From: Anaeramoeba flamelloides
Lineage: Eukaryota; Metamonada; Anaeramoebidae
Direction of reading: 5' to 3'
Length of the DNA: 64,000 nucleotides
NCBI GenBank assembly: GCA_027625915.1
Contig: JANTQA010000036.1
Location: 2,599,501 to 2,663,500 of the forward strand
This document shows, piece by piece, positions 49,970 through 61,132 of the stretch. Position numbers and translations under genes: made by a program. The notes below the pieces were generated by a model that worked only from the letters and a program-made list of their open reading frames with translations, was not told the DNA's origin and did no database searches. Within the stretch, counting starts at the first letter, position 1. Every line of letters starts with the position of its first letter.

Positions 49970-50250
49970 AAATTCTTGAGGCTGTTGTATTTATTGTTAT
50001 TAATCGAAGCAAGTTTTTTTAAAAATCTCAAGTCTAGAAAAAAAGGTCTATTTTGGGAGAAAAATTTTTAAAATGGATTTGAAAATGAATTTTCGTAAAA
50101 TTCAACTTTGAGATGTTTACATTGATAGAAATAACTAATAGTTTTAAAAAATGCTCTTTTCCTGTAATAAAACTAAAATATGGAAAAAAAATACCTAAGG
50201 ATAACTTTTGAAGGTTAGAGGTTTTTTTCTAAATTGTGTAAAAGGAATAT
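49970..50250 (+). repeat. K repeat, copy 2 (+)
   Basis: It carries TTGAGGCTGTTGTATTTATT and AGTCTAGAAAAAAAGGTCTA, then AACTAATAGTTTT, matching copy 1 over about 250 bases. With K copy 4 in opposite orientation at 51400 it may form the terminal inverted repeats of one element. Confidence 0.6.
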
Positions 50251-50323
50251 TTTTATAATTTAGAAAATTGAAGATATACCCTTTTTTGTTTATCTCTTTT
50301 TATTGTTTAATATACAAGTGCAA

Positions 50324-50632
50324 CAAGTGATATCTTAATATTTTAAGTTTTTTTGCTAATATTGTCATTTTTCCAATAACTATAAACTTTTCCTATTTGT
50401 CCCGATCGGAAGAGGTTTTTTGTAAACGAATATGGGGGTTCTAAGAGCAAAAAAAATCTTTTAATAATTGAATAAAAATGTTTGGGGTTGAAACAGAAAT
50501 TCAAAAATCAATAATTTTCAGAAATCATAAAACAAAAAACCTCTTCCGATCGGGACAAATAGGAAAAGTTTATAGTTATTGGAAAAATGACAATATTAGC
50601 AAAAAAACTCAAAATATTAAGACATCACTTTT
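50324..50632. mobile_element. 309-bp inverted-repeat element (family F)
   Basis: Arms of about 100 bases are almost perfect complements. The left contains CAATAACTATAAACTTTTCC and TCCCGATCGGAAGAGG; the right is CCTCTTCCGATCGGGACAAA onward. The loop is 110 bases. It lies between the two opposed K repeats. No coding capacity. Confidence 0.8.
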
Positions 50633-51007
50633 TACACATGTGAATTAGATAATAAATAAATTTTTCAAAAAAAAATTAAAAAAATTGCTAATCTTTTAAT
50701 TTTTAATAACAGAACTTATAATAAATACTTTTAGTTAATAAGAGATCTTGGAGTATAAATTATTTTTAGAGATATTTTACTATTTAAGTTGGAAAATGCC
50801 ACTTTTCGATCTATTTGAAGATTTTTTTTTCAAATTTAATTGTAAAAAATTGGAATAATTGTTTTCACAGTTAAGATTTCATTTTATTGCATTTCAATGG
50901 TATATTAAACCCGAAAAATATCTTTAATATGGTGAATCAATTATTTTGATGACATAAGATTTATTTATTATTTCAAATTATAGTAAAAATATTTTTTTTT
51001 TTAATAA

Positions 51008-51345
51008 TCGATAAGTTTTTTTTTAATTTTTGAAATGAAAAGAAAATTTTAATAAATTTTGGGTTTATTTCAAAAAGTAAAAAAACCGAGGACAATTTTC
51101 ATTAGTTTTTTTTTGATTTTTGAAATAAACCAAAAATAAAATTCATTTTCGTTATATTCCAAAAAGTCAAAAAAAAAACACAATAAGGATTTCCATACTT
51201 TATAAGAATGTAAAATTCTTTGATTTTACTCGATTCTTTTGAATTTTGAAAAACCTAATCACTTGAAGGGTACTTTTTTCAGGTTTTCTAGAATTTACAA
51301 GTTTGGAGTAAAATCTTTTAAATTCTCGAAAACCTAGGAAACAGA
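51008..51345. repeat. Stacked-palindrome repeat, family D copy 5
   Basis: Short inverted pairs built on TTTTTTAATTTTTGAAATGA against TTATTTCAAAAAGTAAAAAA, and GAATTTACAAGTTTGGAGTA against its partner. K copy 4 follows. Confidence 0.55.
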
Positions 51346-51399
51346 ATATTTATAATCATTTTTTTTTTTTTTTTTTTTCAATAATTCAGTTTTTTAGAA

Positions 51400-51615
51400 G
51401 AATAGAATGTTTTTCAAAATATTAGTACTGATCTCATGAAAATATGAAAAATTTGAATTTAATTATTCTTCATTGTCACATCCATGTAAAAATTATTTAC
51501 TTGGAAAAAAATACATTTTTTTCTTGACTAGAGACTTTTAAAAAACTTGGTACTACTAACAACAAAAAATTAAATACAAGAGCATCGAGGTTTTTAAATA
51601 CTCTGGTATGTTAGA
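51400..51615 (-). repeat. K repeat, copy 4 (-)
   Basis: It contains CTTGACTAGAGACTTTTAAA and ACTACTAACAACAAAAAATT, complements of the K signature. Confidence 0.55.
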
Positions 51616-51784
51616 TATATTTTTGTTAAATAATATTAAAAATAGATAAAATTGTGATTTCAGTATTGTTTAATCTAAACCGAAATATTCACTTTTGTTT
51701 TTTCAAACCAGTGAAGGGTTGATAAATTTTAATATTTTTCTAATAATCTTTTGAAATCGGTATAATCTAACAAAAGGTGTCTAT

Positions 51785-52055
51785 GATGTTCCAAGATTTT
51801 CCAAAATTCGAAAGAAATAAGTAAAATCAAAGATTTTTCTCTATTATTTTGAATATTTAAAAACCTTATTCTGTTTTTTTTATTACTTTTTGGAATATAC
51901 CGAAAATTAATTTAATTTTTGGTTTATTTCAAAAATCAAAGAAAACCAAACGAAAAATATCCTAGGTTTTTTTTTTACTTTTTGAAATCAACCCAAAATT
52001 TATTAAAATATTCTTTTTATTTCATAAAAAAAAAAAAACTAACGGAAAAATCAAA
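51785..52055. repeat. Stacked-palindrome repeat, family D copy 6
   Basis: Degenerate cluster with TTTTGGAATATACCGAAAAT and its partner TTTGGTTTATTTCAAAAATC, and a second pair nearby. The weakest copy. Confidence 0.45.
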
Positions 52056-52516
52056 ACGAAATAAATGGTTTTTTCAATTTAAATCACAAATAATAATTCT
52101 TTAAGGATATTATTTCTAGATAAAAAATGGTGAATATTTTTTTTTCTATTTTTTTTTACTTTGTATAAACTAGTGATTAAAAAAAAATCATCAAAGAAAA
52201 AAAAGAGAAGAAAATTATTAATTAAAATATATAAACAAAAGAATATTATCATTTACATGGCCAAATTAAAAACTATTAACATCCCGAATACACGGAAATG
52301 TGAAACCCCGATATAAAGATTATTAATATAAAAATTCCACGTTATTAATTAAATTATTGGTATTTCGCAAAGCTCAAAAATGGGCACTGGGTACCTCAAT
52401 TTGTTTATATATATACTATTATATTTTTTTTTTTTTATCAATTTTTATTCTTATTTTTTCTTTATTACCTTAAATTTTCTAACCATTAGTGCTTTTATGA
52501 ATAATTTCCGACAATA

Positions 52517-52716
52517 TTAATAAATTTTATCATTTTTATTAGTTATATTAAAGAGTTTCTGTATATTTTTGCTCAGTATTACTTTACCATATAATTTCTT
52601 ATCTAAAATTTTTGATAATTTTTTTTCCATTGATTCTGATAAACTGGAGAAGATTGATAAATTGGTTCTAGGGTGGGTTACATAATCAGGTTTAAAACCA
52701 TTTTCTATGTGTTTTG
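52517..52716 (-). CDS. Terminal exon of an unidentified gene
   Basis: The frame reads KHIENGFKPDYVTHPRTNLS, IFSSLSESMEKKLSKILDKK, LYGKVILSKNIQKLF and ends NKNDKIY before a stop. An acceptor-like TTTTTTTGCAAG precedes it, giving a phase-1 entry. The residues are protein-like, basic and helical, and composition is less AT-rich than the surroundings. I recognise no family and find no upstream exon that joins convincingly in the 4.7 kb to the right, so this may be a remnant or the end of a gene with distant exons. Confidence 0.35.
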
Positions 52717-53608
52717 CTTGCAAAAAAATGTTTAATATTCAGTATTTCAATAATTCAATTTTTTTAATCCTAATAAATTTCGATTTTATTATTTCAAAAT
52801 TACCAAAATAAATATTTAAAAATGAAAATATCACCACTTTATACCAATTAATGTCCACTATTACTTTTGCAAGTTTGAACTTTTTAAAATTTGTTCTTAA
52901 CAATTTAAAATCCCTTAAAGGTGTTTATTTTCGAGTTTTTATTATTATATATTTTTAACGAATATAGTAAGTATATTTTACAATTTTGAAAAATTTTAAT
53001 TTTGTAAATATTACTGAAAGATATTTTTTGAGTGTCACCAGATATTGAAACTTTGAAACGGTAATATTATTCCTTGATTTATTTTTAAAAAAGAAAAGCG
53101 ACCCAAAGAAATTTCGAGTTGAATCTTTAATTTTTCAATTTTTAAACATTTTTGTTGATTAAATTGTGAGTTTTTATCAAATTTGGTTTTGGATATTGAA
53201 ATTTCTTTATACAAATAAGAAAAATTAATCAATAAAATAGTGAAAAAAGGGGGTGACCAGAAAGGGTATATCATTAAACGAATTTTTTCTTAAAGGGTAC
53301 CAAAAAAGAAAGATCACCTTTCCAAATAAATTTGTTTGTAACCAAGAATGAAAAAAAAAAATATAAACAAAAGCTGTTTTTTAAAGATTTATTTTCTATA
53401 TCTTCTTGATTTTAATTGCCCGGAGCAATTGATTCCCTTGAATTTCCCCCCCGTTACTATTTATTATTATTTTAAAAAAAATTTTTTTATATATTTGTTT
53501 TCAAAATTATTTTGAAAAATAATTTTATCAAACAAAGCCAAAATAAAGAATACTATTTCAAAAATTAAAATAACTGTATTTAATTCCTCAAATAAAAAAA
53601 AACGGTTA

Positions 53609-53803
53609 CAGTCAGTTTCACTTTTAAGACACAAACTTTCAACGAAATTTAAGGCAAAAAAATCTCAAATTAAGGCACAAAATTTGGAATTTTTTTTTTT
53701 ACAATTTATTTTTACTAGAATTTGAATTTTGTGCTTTAATTTGAGATTTTTATTGTGCCTTAAATTTCGTTGAAAGTTTGTGCCTTAAAAGTGAAACTGA
53801 CTG
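53609..53803. mobile_element. Family C palindromic MITE, copy 5
   Basis: 195 bp, TA on both sides, almost perfect hairpin with ends CAGTCAGTTTCACTTTTAAG and complement. Confidence 0.9.
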
Positions 53804-54168
53804 TATAAAAAATTCAAAACAGAATAAAAGAAAATTTTAGAAAAAAATCAATCAAATTCAGAATTATTTTTAATTCTCATTCTAATAGAATATAAATAAT
53901 TATGAAATCAAAAGATTTAGTCATATAAATCTTAATTTCTGGTGTTGAATTTTGAAAATATCCTGTTTTCTGAATTAAAACTAGAATTTATTGAATTAAA
54001 TGAAATTAATTATTGATAATCATTTTGAAAATTCTTAATAAATAAAAAGTAATTTGTCTCTCAAAAAAAAAAAAAATACTAATAAGAGTATATCCATGAA
54101 GAATTAAAAATAAAACCAAATAAAGAATAAGTAATTGTAACAAATGTTTCATATAAGATCAAGAAATA

Positions 54169-54364
54169 CAGTCAGTTTCACTTTTAAGGCACAAACTTTC
54201 AACGAAATTTAAGGCACAATAAAAATCTTAAATTAAGGCTCAAAATTCAAATTCTAGTAAAAATAAATTGTAAAAAAAAAATTCCAAATTTTGTGCCTTA
54301 ATTTGAGATTTTTTTGTGCCTTAAATTCCGTTGAAAGTTTGTGCCTTAAAAGTGAAACTGACGG
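54169..54364. mobile_element. Family C palindromic MITE, copy 6
   Basis: 196 bp, TA-flanked, near-perfect hairpin. It lies 365 bases from copy 5. Confidence 0.9.
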
Positions 54365-54939
54365 TAAAATTTTTTGAAATTTATTTAGAATTTATAAGTA
54401 TGTAAAAAAAAAAATGAATTTTAAATTGGACTCTTAGCATTGTTAAACCTGTGTCTTGAAAAATGAAAATTGTTTCAAAAATTTGAAAAAAATCAGGTAA
54501 AAATAAAAAACAAACTAAAAAACTTTCCTTTTGATCAATTTTAAATTTTTTTTTATTTATTGATTTAGAGTTGAAGCAAAGACAGAAAAGGTAAAAAAAT
54601 AAACGCTTCAAAGCAATTGAAGAAGATCTTCAAGTACTTAAGAAAAAATCTCTATTATTTTCAACACCAAGAAAAGTCAAAACCCAAAAATAAATTTTTT
54701 TATAATATTATTTCCAAAAACCCCATTTAAGGACTATCTGAATTTTATGCTCTGTGAGCATTGAAATATAAAGCAGTATATAGATTAAGACCTTTAAAAT
54801 CCAATGAATAGAGGGAAAGTCAAAATATTGCCAATTTTTTAACATTTTAAGATTTCGACGAAAATCATTTATTGATCCAAAAAATTTTCGAAAAATCCCA
54901 ACAAAGCAAGGCAAAAATAAAATGCTATTTTTTTTGATA

Positions 54940-55138
54940 CAGTCAGTTTCACTTTTAAGGCACAAACTTTCAACGAAATTTAAGGCACAAAAAAATCTCA
55001 AATTAAGGCACAAAATTTTTGGAATTTTAATTTTGACAATTTATTTTTACTAGAATTTGAATTTTGTGCTTTAATTTGATATTTTTTTTGTGCCTTAAAT
55101 TTCGTTGAAAGTTTGTGTCTTAAAAGTGAAACTGACTG
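54940..55138. mobile_element. Family C palindromic MITE, copy 7
   Basis: 199 bp, TA-flanked, near-perfect hairpin. Its right TA is also the left edge of the short palindrome that follows. Confidence 0.9.
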
Positions 55139-55236
55139 TATTGTGAAAATGTCACTCCACTTTCTTTTCAAATGGGTGGCTAGTCTCACCACAATCTCTA
55201 ACATACTTCAATATTTGGTGAGTAACATTTTCACAA
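55139..55236. repeat. Short palindromic element abutting MITE copy 7
   Basis: ATTGTGAAAATGTCACTC at the left faces GAGTAACATTTTCACAAT at the right, with about 60 bases between. Arms of roughly 20 bases suggest terminal inverted repeats of a different tiny element, or of an element into which copy 7 inserted at its edge. Confidence 0.5.
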
Positions 55237-56339
55237 TTTCATTTTGGAAGTCGAAAATTTTGAGAGAAAATTTTTGGATTTGACGAAGGGAATTTTTTTT
55301 TCAATTTCGTGAAGGATCAGAAATTTTGGCAATGCTATTTTGAAGTCTTGAATTGGTTTTGAGCTTTAAATAATTACAAAAGAGTTTTTTTTTTTTGTTG
55401 TTTTTTTTGATCTAACTTTTAACTTTTTTTTTAATTTGTAAAAACACAAAGCATTTTTTCAAACGAACACAAAACCATCAAGTGGGATTTTATATTTTGG
55501 GTTTGTTGTGTAGAAAGGGCAATATAAACAACAATTAAAATTCCATTTCTCGACACAAAAGGATCCAAGCAATTACCATTAAAGACTAAAATTTCTCTAT
55601 TTTACCAATTCATCAAGTTTGTGGTTGAGATTGAATAGCATTACAAAAGTCAAAAATATTAAAGGCACCTGTCTAAAGGAATGCTTTTTAAGTTTCTCAA
55701 ACCACCACCTAATGTTAAACAACCCAAACAGTTGATTTTGAGGTATTGATACTTTGTTGGGAGAATTATTCTACTAACCCTAACAAAACTCTCAATAAAA
55801 GGAAAGGAAATAGAATGGGTTTCAAGATCCCAAAGATCGAAAAAATTCAAAAAAAAAGTCCAGAAACCTAATCACTACACTTAGCTTTTAAATACCCAAC
55901 CAAACAAAATTAACCCAAAAAAATTTTTTCAGCATCAACAAAACCAATTTAGAGACACCAGAGAAGAAAGTCGGAATTCTTTATTTTTTCAAGAATACTA
56001 TCCAGATTTGTCAGAGAAAATAACAAAGATGTTAAATTCAACCTAAAAATGACTTTGCCAAACTCAAAAATTTCCAAAAAACACTCTAAATTTTAGAGTT
56101 AGCAAGATCTAAAAGATCAAGTTTCTTTTAAGCCCATAAATATGTTTCTACTCTTAAAAATAGTATCCACCAAGAAGAAAATTTGGATAATCCTTAAACA
56201 CTTGGAAAAAACATAAAAAACAAAAACACGGGTGATTGAACATACTGTAAAATCCAAGAACTTTTATTTTTTGGAGTGTAATAATCGGATACTTTCAGTT
56301 TTTTCTATTTCGATGCTTTTTTTAAAAATTCGTCTAATA

Positions 56340-56467
56340 CAGCCGTTTCAACTCAGGTGTGAATCGTACTCATTCGTTGAATGGCAGGGAAACCTTCCAA
56401 GTCAATTTAAAATGTTTCTCGACCATTCAACAAATGAGTGTGATTCACACTTGTGTTGAAACGGCTG
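56340..56467. mobile_element. 128-bp TA-flanked palindrome (family G)
   Basis: It begins CAGCCGTTTCAACTCAGGTG and ends CACTTGTGTTGAAACGGCTG, with TA on both sides; the inner arms continue with ACTCATTCGTTGAA facing TTCAACAAATGAGT. The terminal CAG and TA flanks resemble family C but the sequence is unrelated: a second Tc1/mariner-like MITE family. Confidence 0.85.
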
Positions 56468-57177
56468 TAAGATCTAAAGGATTTTCTTGATTTGCTTTCA
56501 AATAATTTTCAAGTTTTGGACAAAGATCAATAAACACAGCCCAAGTAAACAATTCAATTCCATTTTTGAATTCTCTTGATATTACTATTTGTTGTTCAAT
56601 AAATGGAACAAAATTCTCATTCAACTATCACAAAAAAAGATTTTTAAATCAGGTAACCTTTCAATTGAATAATTCTGGAAAGTAAACTTTGGGATTAATT
56701 TCCCTTTTAGAATTGGTACCTTTGAGAATTTATTTTAATTCTTGAGGTGTGAATTTTGGAAAGTAAAAATAAAAATTTTGATCTTTTTATTTTACAATTC
56801 ATAGAATTATTGATTTTCAACTCTCAATTCGATTAAACTATGTAACAAATCGAAATAAAAAATTCCATTTAATATTTTTCACAAAGAGAGTATTATTTGG
56901 GGTTGTTAGTTTATATTTTAATTTTTCATGGCAAAAACAGTGAATTGTTTGCAACTCTCGATGTGAAACTGGTCTAAAAAATTTAAAAAGTAGAACAAAA
57001 ATTTAAAAAAAATCAAAAAAATTTTATTTCTCTCATAAAGCCATTCTACTTCTTTAAAAGGAAGCAATTAAAGAGTGGTGAACAAATAAGAATTATTTCC
57101 ATCATCTCAGGAAAAAACAATAAATTAAAAATAAGAAAATGAGAAAAAAGTCTAATCAAAAAGAAAAAAGAAAAAAA

Positions 57178-57425
57178 AATAAAATAAAATAAAATAAAAT
57201 AAAAAAATAAATAAATAAAAAGAAAAAAAATTTCAAACAAAGAAATTTTGAAGAACCAACTCAATAAAAAATTAGAATTAGTTTGAATAAATTAAATAAA
57301 GAGGTGCTTGAAGAAAAAAATGAAATAAATAAATAAAGATCCAAACAAAAAAATAAAAATAAATAAATAAATAAATAAAAATGAAGATCAAAACAAAAAA
57401 AGGAAAGGAAAGGAAAGGAAAGGAA
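57178..57425. repeat. A-rich simple repeats
   Basis: Runs of AAAAT units (57178-57205), AAAT units (57205-57219 and 57355-57380) and five AGGAA units (57401-57425) just downstream of the stop codon of the next gene, which reads leftward. Confidence 0.85.
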
Positions 57426-57453
57426 AAAAAAAAAAAAATATGATTAACAAAAA

Positions 57454-58413
57454 TTAATCAAAGATTGAAAAAGACTGGAGATCAGAAACCCACACTTCGT
57501 CTTCGTATTCGTTGTAACCTTGAAAAAAATTATTAGGGACGAATTCTTCATTCCAGTTTTGCTGGTTGCAAAGAGATTCCATGATGAGGCTTTCTGGGAA
57601 TTGATCTTGTTTTTGCTGTGTGACCAATAGCCGGCGTTGTTTGATGATAGGCTCATTTAGGTGGGTTGAAGCTTGTTGTTCCTGTACAAGTTCACACAGT
57701 TGTTCAGGAAGGAATTGAGGAGACAAGATATCGAAAGAGTTGCTCACAATGAGGTTTTCCTCTACGGGCGAATGGATCAATCTTGGTGATCGTGCTGTTT
57801 CGTGTACTATTTTCTTTTCTTTTTGTTTTCTGGTTTCGTCCTTGGGCTTGGGTGTTATGCGTTTGAGTTGCTTTTGCGTTAAAGAAGTTGGACTTTCCCT
57901 ATTTCTTTTGCGGTTGCTTGGGTTTGTTTTGGCATTTCGCTTTTTCCTGTTCTTGTCCTTTTTCACAAAGGTAGGTATCGAGGCAATTTTGATCGGGAGC
58001 TTCCTTCGAACCCTTTTTTTTCTTGGGATCTTTGGGACGCCAAAAACAAACCAGTCTTTGCTATAGGGAAGGATGTTATCAAAATTGAAAGTTCTTTTGA
58101 AAAATAATGTCAGTCCCCTTTCGATTGTGCGCTGTGTCCTGCCGACAAGGATCGCCAAATCACTGATGCACTCTCTTTCAATTTTCACTTTTTGGGGAAT
58201 ACCAACGTCATTCGTCTGAATTCGTTGTTTCTTGAATGAGCGTAGCCACTCTTTTTGGAAGTGTCTTTGTTTAATGCCTTCAAAGCTGTTTGGCCTTAAT
58301 TTCATCATCGCTAGAAGGCGTAAATTAAAATTTTTGATTTTGTGAAACGTTTTTTTTAATTCTTCTTCACTTCTTTGTTCTGTTAGTTCCAGACTTAATT
58401 GTAAAGAACTCAT
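57454..58413 (-). CDS. Basic, probably nuclear protein of unknown family
   Basis: An intronless 319-residue frame with a good ATG. No family is recognised. Residues 10-60 look helical (QRSEEELKKTFHKIKNF). Residues 82-102, ISDLAILVGRTQRTIERGL, fit a helix-turn-helix, the GRTQRT segment suiting the recognition helix. Strong nuclear-localisation-like basic clusters follow: PRKKRVRRK (130-138), then KKDKNRKKRNAK and NRKRNR. Residues about 165-220 are Lys/Pro/Thr-rich and probably disordered. The C-terminal third is Gln/Asn-rich and acidic, ending DEVWVSDLQSFSIFD, which could be an activation region. Together this suggests a DNA- or RNA-binding regulator (inference). Base composition is clearly less AT-rich than the flanks, which argues it is a real gene, and the lack of introns contrasts with its neighbours. 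Confidence 0.75.
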   Translation of the reverse strand: MSSLQLSLELTEQRSEEELKKTFHKIKNFNLRLLAMMKLRPNSFEGIKQRHFQKEWLRSFKKQRIQTNDVGIPQKVKIERECISDLAILVGRTQRTIERGLTLFFKRTFNFDNILPYSKDWFVFGVPKIPRKKRVRRKLPIKIASIPTFVKKDKNRKKRNAKTNPSNRKRNRESPTSLTQKQLKRITPKPKDETRKQKEKKIVHETARSPRLIHSPVEENLIVSNSFDILSPQFLPEQLCELVQEQQASTHLNEPIIKQRRLLVTQQKQDQFPESLIMESLCNQQNWNEEFVPNNFFQGYNEYEDEVWVSDLQSFSIFD

Positions 58414-60866
58414 TTTTTGTTTTTTTGGTGGGAAGAGGGGGTAATCTAGTGGACAGCACGATCAGTGGTTGAACAAGACTTGGAAAAAAGATAAAAAAAA
58501 CTTTATAAAAAATTTTTTGCAAAATTCTCTTGCAAATTTAAACAAAAGCAGAAAAATAAAAAATAAGTCACAACAAGTTGTAAATATTTTTTTCGAATTA
58601 GAAGACTACCTGGATTTAGAGCATCTTGTTGGAAATTGTGTATACTCGTTGCTCCTCAAAATGGAAATAATTATTTCAAATGGAGTCATAATTTTTTTTT
58701 AAAAGAATATCTTCGTTTTTTTTACTGTGAAAATTCAAAAAAGATCTGTTTTGATTTTGAAAAGTTTTTTTTTTCTTTTTTTAGATTGTGTTGTGTGAGT
58801 CATTTGGATTATTTTTGGCAATCTTGATCTGAAAAATTGATGGTAAATAATCCGACTCAATAATTGTTATTTTTCACTACTGCTGCCTGAAAATAGGAAC
58901 CAGTGTGTTGTAATATTCGTAATTTTCTAAATAATGATTATTGAAAAATAAAAAGTTAAAATTCTTTTTTTACAGATGTAATGAGTTGGTAATTGATTAT
59001 TCTCCATATTCGGATAATACTGTGTTCACAGGCAATTCAGTCTTTTTCTTTTCAACTTTTTGAAAAATAAATTTGCGAAATAAAGTTTTTTTTTTTTAAA
59101 CATTTTTGAAAATTAAACTGTCAGTTCACAAGTTAACAAAGTTCAGTTGTTAAAAGTTTCAAATGTTCTGTTAAGATACCAGAATGTGAGTGATCATTCA
59201 AAAACCATATTTTGGGTTTACTTGTTGGATACTTGAAAATAAGTTCCTTATGAATTGTGGACTTTATAAATGATCGTTAAATTATCCCCTAACTCAATTA
59301 AGAAAATGAAGACCGAAGCAATGTCAATTTTTTAGGATTTTAAATTTCTTGTGGATCTCAAGGGAATATATTTCACAAAATTTTCATTCTTGTGCCGATA
59401 AGAGTAACCTTTATAGTAGGGAAAAAAATACCGGACATGAAAAAAATCCCGGACAAGATTTTTAATTGTAAGTATTAGTAAAATTTTTGTCTAATTTCAA
59501 TGAAATCCTTATTATAAATAACCAATTTTTTTATGAGATTAGTAATAAACCTACCTAAAGTCCACCAAAGTAAGGTGTCTCTAGAATACTCGAGTAATTG
59601 CTTGATAGCTATATGTTGATCAACTTTTTTTTGAAAAAATAATCCAGTTTTATTGAGGTTTACTAGAGTTTGGAAAATGATAATTTTTTCTTCTTGTTTT
59701 TGATTGATTGAATGGTGTTTTGAACAAGTGTGATTTCATCAATCATCATTCTAATAAGTGGGGGAGTTATAATTGAAAAAGTTCGATTCTTAAAAAAAGG
59801 AATTTGATTGTTATAAATGAAATTACACAATAATTTTACTAATATTCACAATTAAAAATCTTGTCCGGGATTTTTTTCATGTCCGGTATTTTTTTCACTA
59901 CTCTAATTTAAAAAATCTTAAAACACAACAATCCCTGAAACAGTAAAAAAAATTAATTTTTTTCCTTGTTTTTGTGTCTCATATTTTTGTTCTTCGCTGA
60001 TCGATCTTGACACTTGGACGGAATTTTAATAGTGGATCAAAATTACTATTTTGGACAATTAATTTTGTGTTTTTGACAAAATCTGAATTGTAGAGTGTAA
60101 TATTACCAGGACAACATATATTTTCTTAGAAATCTTGATTTTTGGGTTGTTCAATTGAAATTTTTATTTATGGGAAATTTAATTTTATTTGAAATCTTAT
60201 TTTTTTTTTTTATCAAATTTTATAAAAAGGTAATAAAAATGTTGAATTACAACTAAAAAGATAATATCTTTATATTCCTTACTTAGAGGTTTTTTTTACC
60301 TTACCCTCTTCATTTCTGATTTCAGAAAAAAAATTCATTCTTGAACTACTATTAGACCACAATTAAAATTAATATAAAGTCTCAAGACCGATTAGACAGA
60401 GACCAAAAACATGGGACACTATAACAAGGAAAAATATTTTTTTTTCCGGTTTCAGGGATTATATACTTTCAGCGGCCAATAACCTTAAAAAAAAATCTTA
60501 AAATAAATTTAATTACAAAATAAAATACTTTCAAATTGCTTGGAATTGTAAAATAAAGTGAGATTTAAGGTTTGTTAAACACTCGATTTACACTTAAATG
60601 CTATTTTCTGACTTGGTTTATTGTTTTTAATAAGTTTGATCAATTTTTCCATTTTTCAATAAGTTTAGAATTCAACAATTTTCAAATTATTTTAAAAAAT
60701 TAGTTATTTCAATAGAGAAGAAATTTTATTATCTGTGAAGGTAATGTATAAAAATTAATAAAATTAAAAAATTAAAAAAATTATATGGTTCAAAAATTAC
60801 TTTGAAAAATATACTTAATTTCTAAAAAATTATAAAAATTGTTTTGTATTAAAAAAAAATACAATT
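58414..60866. other. Region upstream of the basic-protein gene
   Basis: 58440-58640 is less AT-rich and holds a short plus-strand open frame (EDYLDLEHLVGNCVYSLLLK) that lacks an ATG and cannot be confirmed. A family A element follows at 59414-59903. The rest is AT-rich with no gene seen. Confidence 0.4.
59414..59903. mobile_element. Family A inverted-repeat element, copy 3 (best preserved)
   Basis: About 490 bp. Left end AAAAAAATACCGGACATGAA with AATCCCGGACAAGATTTTTA; right end is the complement (AAAAATCTTGTCCGGGATTT then CATGTCCGGTATTTTTTTCA). TA lies at each edge. Inner sequence is shared with the other two copies. No coding capacity. Confidence 0.85.
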
Positions 60867-61132
60867 TTTCATTTTCTCTGGAACTGCCCAGCCTCTGAAA
60901 ATAATCATAAAATCTGGATTTCTGAATTAGAAAAAAATATTTTTTCACTTATTTTAAATAATAATAATATTTTTAATATTATTAATAAAAAAGATTCAAT
61001 ATCTTTTTTAGCTCTGGTAGATAATAAAACTATGTTTGAATCTTTTATACTATTTCTAAATTCAATTTTAGGAATTCGGGGAAACAGGAGGAATTCTAAC
61101 CTCCTCTCTTAAATTACAATAAAAAAAAAAAT
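60867..61132 (+). mobile_element. LINE 3' end, truncated copy 1
   Basis: The plus strand encodes HFLWNCPASENNHKIWISEL and continues through FLALVDNKTMFESFI and LNSILGIRGNRRNS to a stop, then ends in CAATA plus an A-run. HFLWNCPA is the late cysteine motif after the reverse transcriptase of LINEs. The retained frame is unbroken over about 80 codons but 5' truncated. Confidence 0.8.

Larger units (their letters stand above)
49215..52516. other. Intergenic region with K, D and F repeats
   Basis: It contains K copies 2 and 4, D copies 5 and 6 and hairpin F. I see no gene. It should hold the promoter of the Ras-GAP gene (right of 49214) and the 3' end of the unidentified minus-strand gene. Confidence 0.5.
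52717..57453. other. Intergenic region rich in palindromic MITEs
   Basis: It holds three family C copies within 1.6 kb, a short palindrome abutting the third, and family G. A less AT-rich stretch at 55140-55210 and another near 55660-55830 show no convincing exon. Simple A-rich repeats fill 57160-57440. No gene supported. Confidence 0.5.

Noticed and set aside
54998-55204. Minus-strand frame MLEIVVRLATHLKRKW and onward
   Set aside because: Most of it is family C MITE sequence; the unique part is a short palindrome.
58469-58827. Plus-strand frames divergent from the basic-protein gene
   Set aside because: Some residues look protein-like, but there is no ATG start, the frame breaks midway and no splice sites reconcile the parts; it may be leader sequence of the neighbouring gene.
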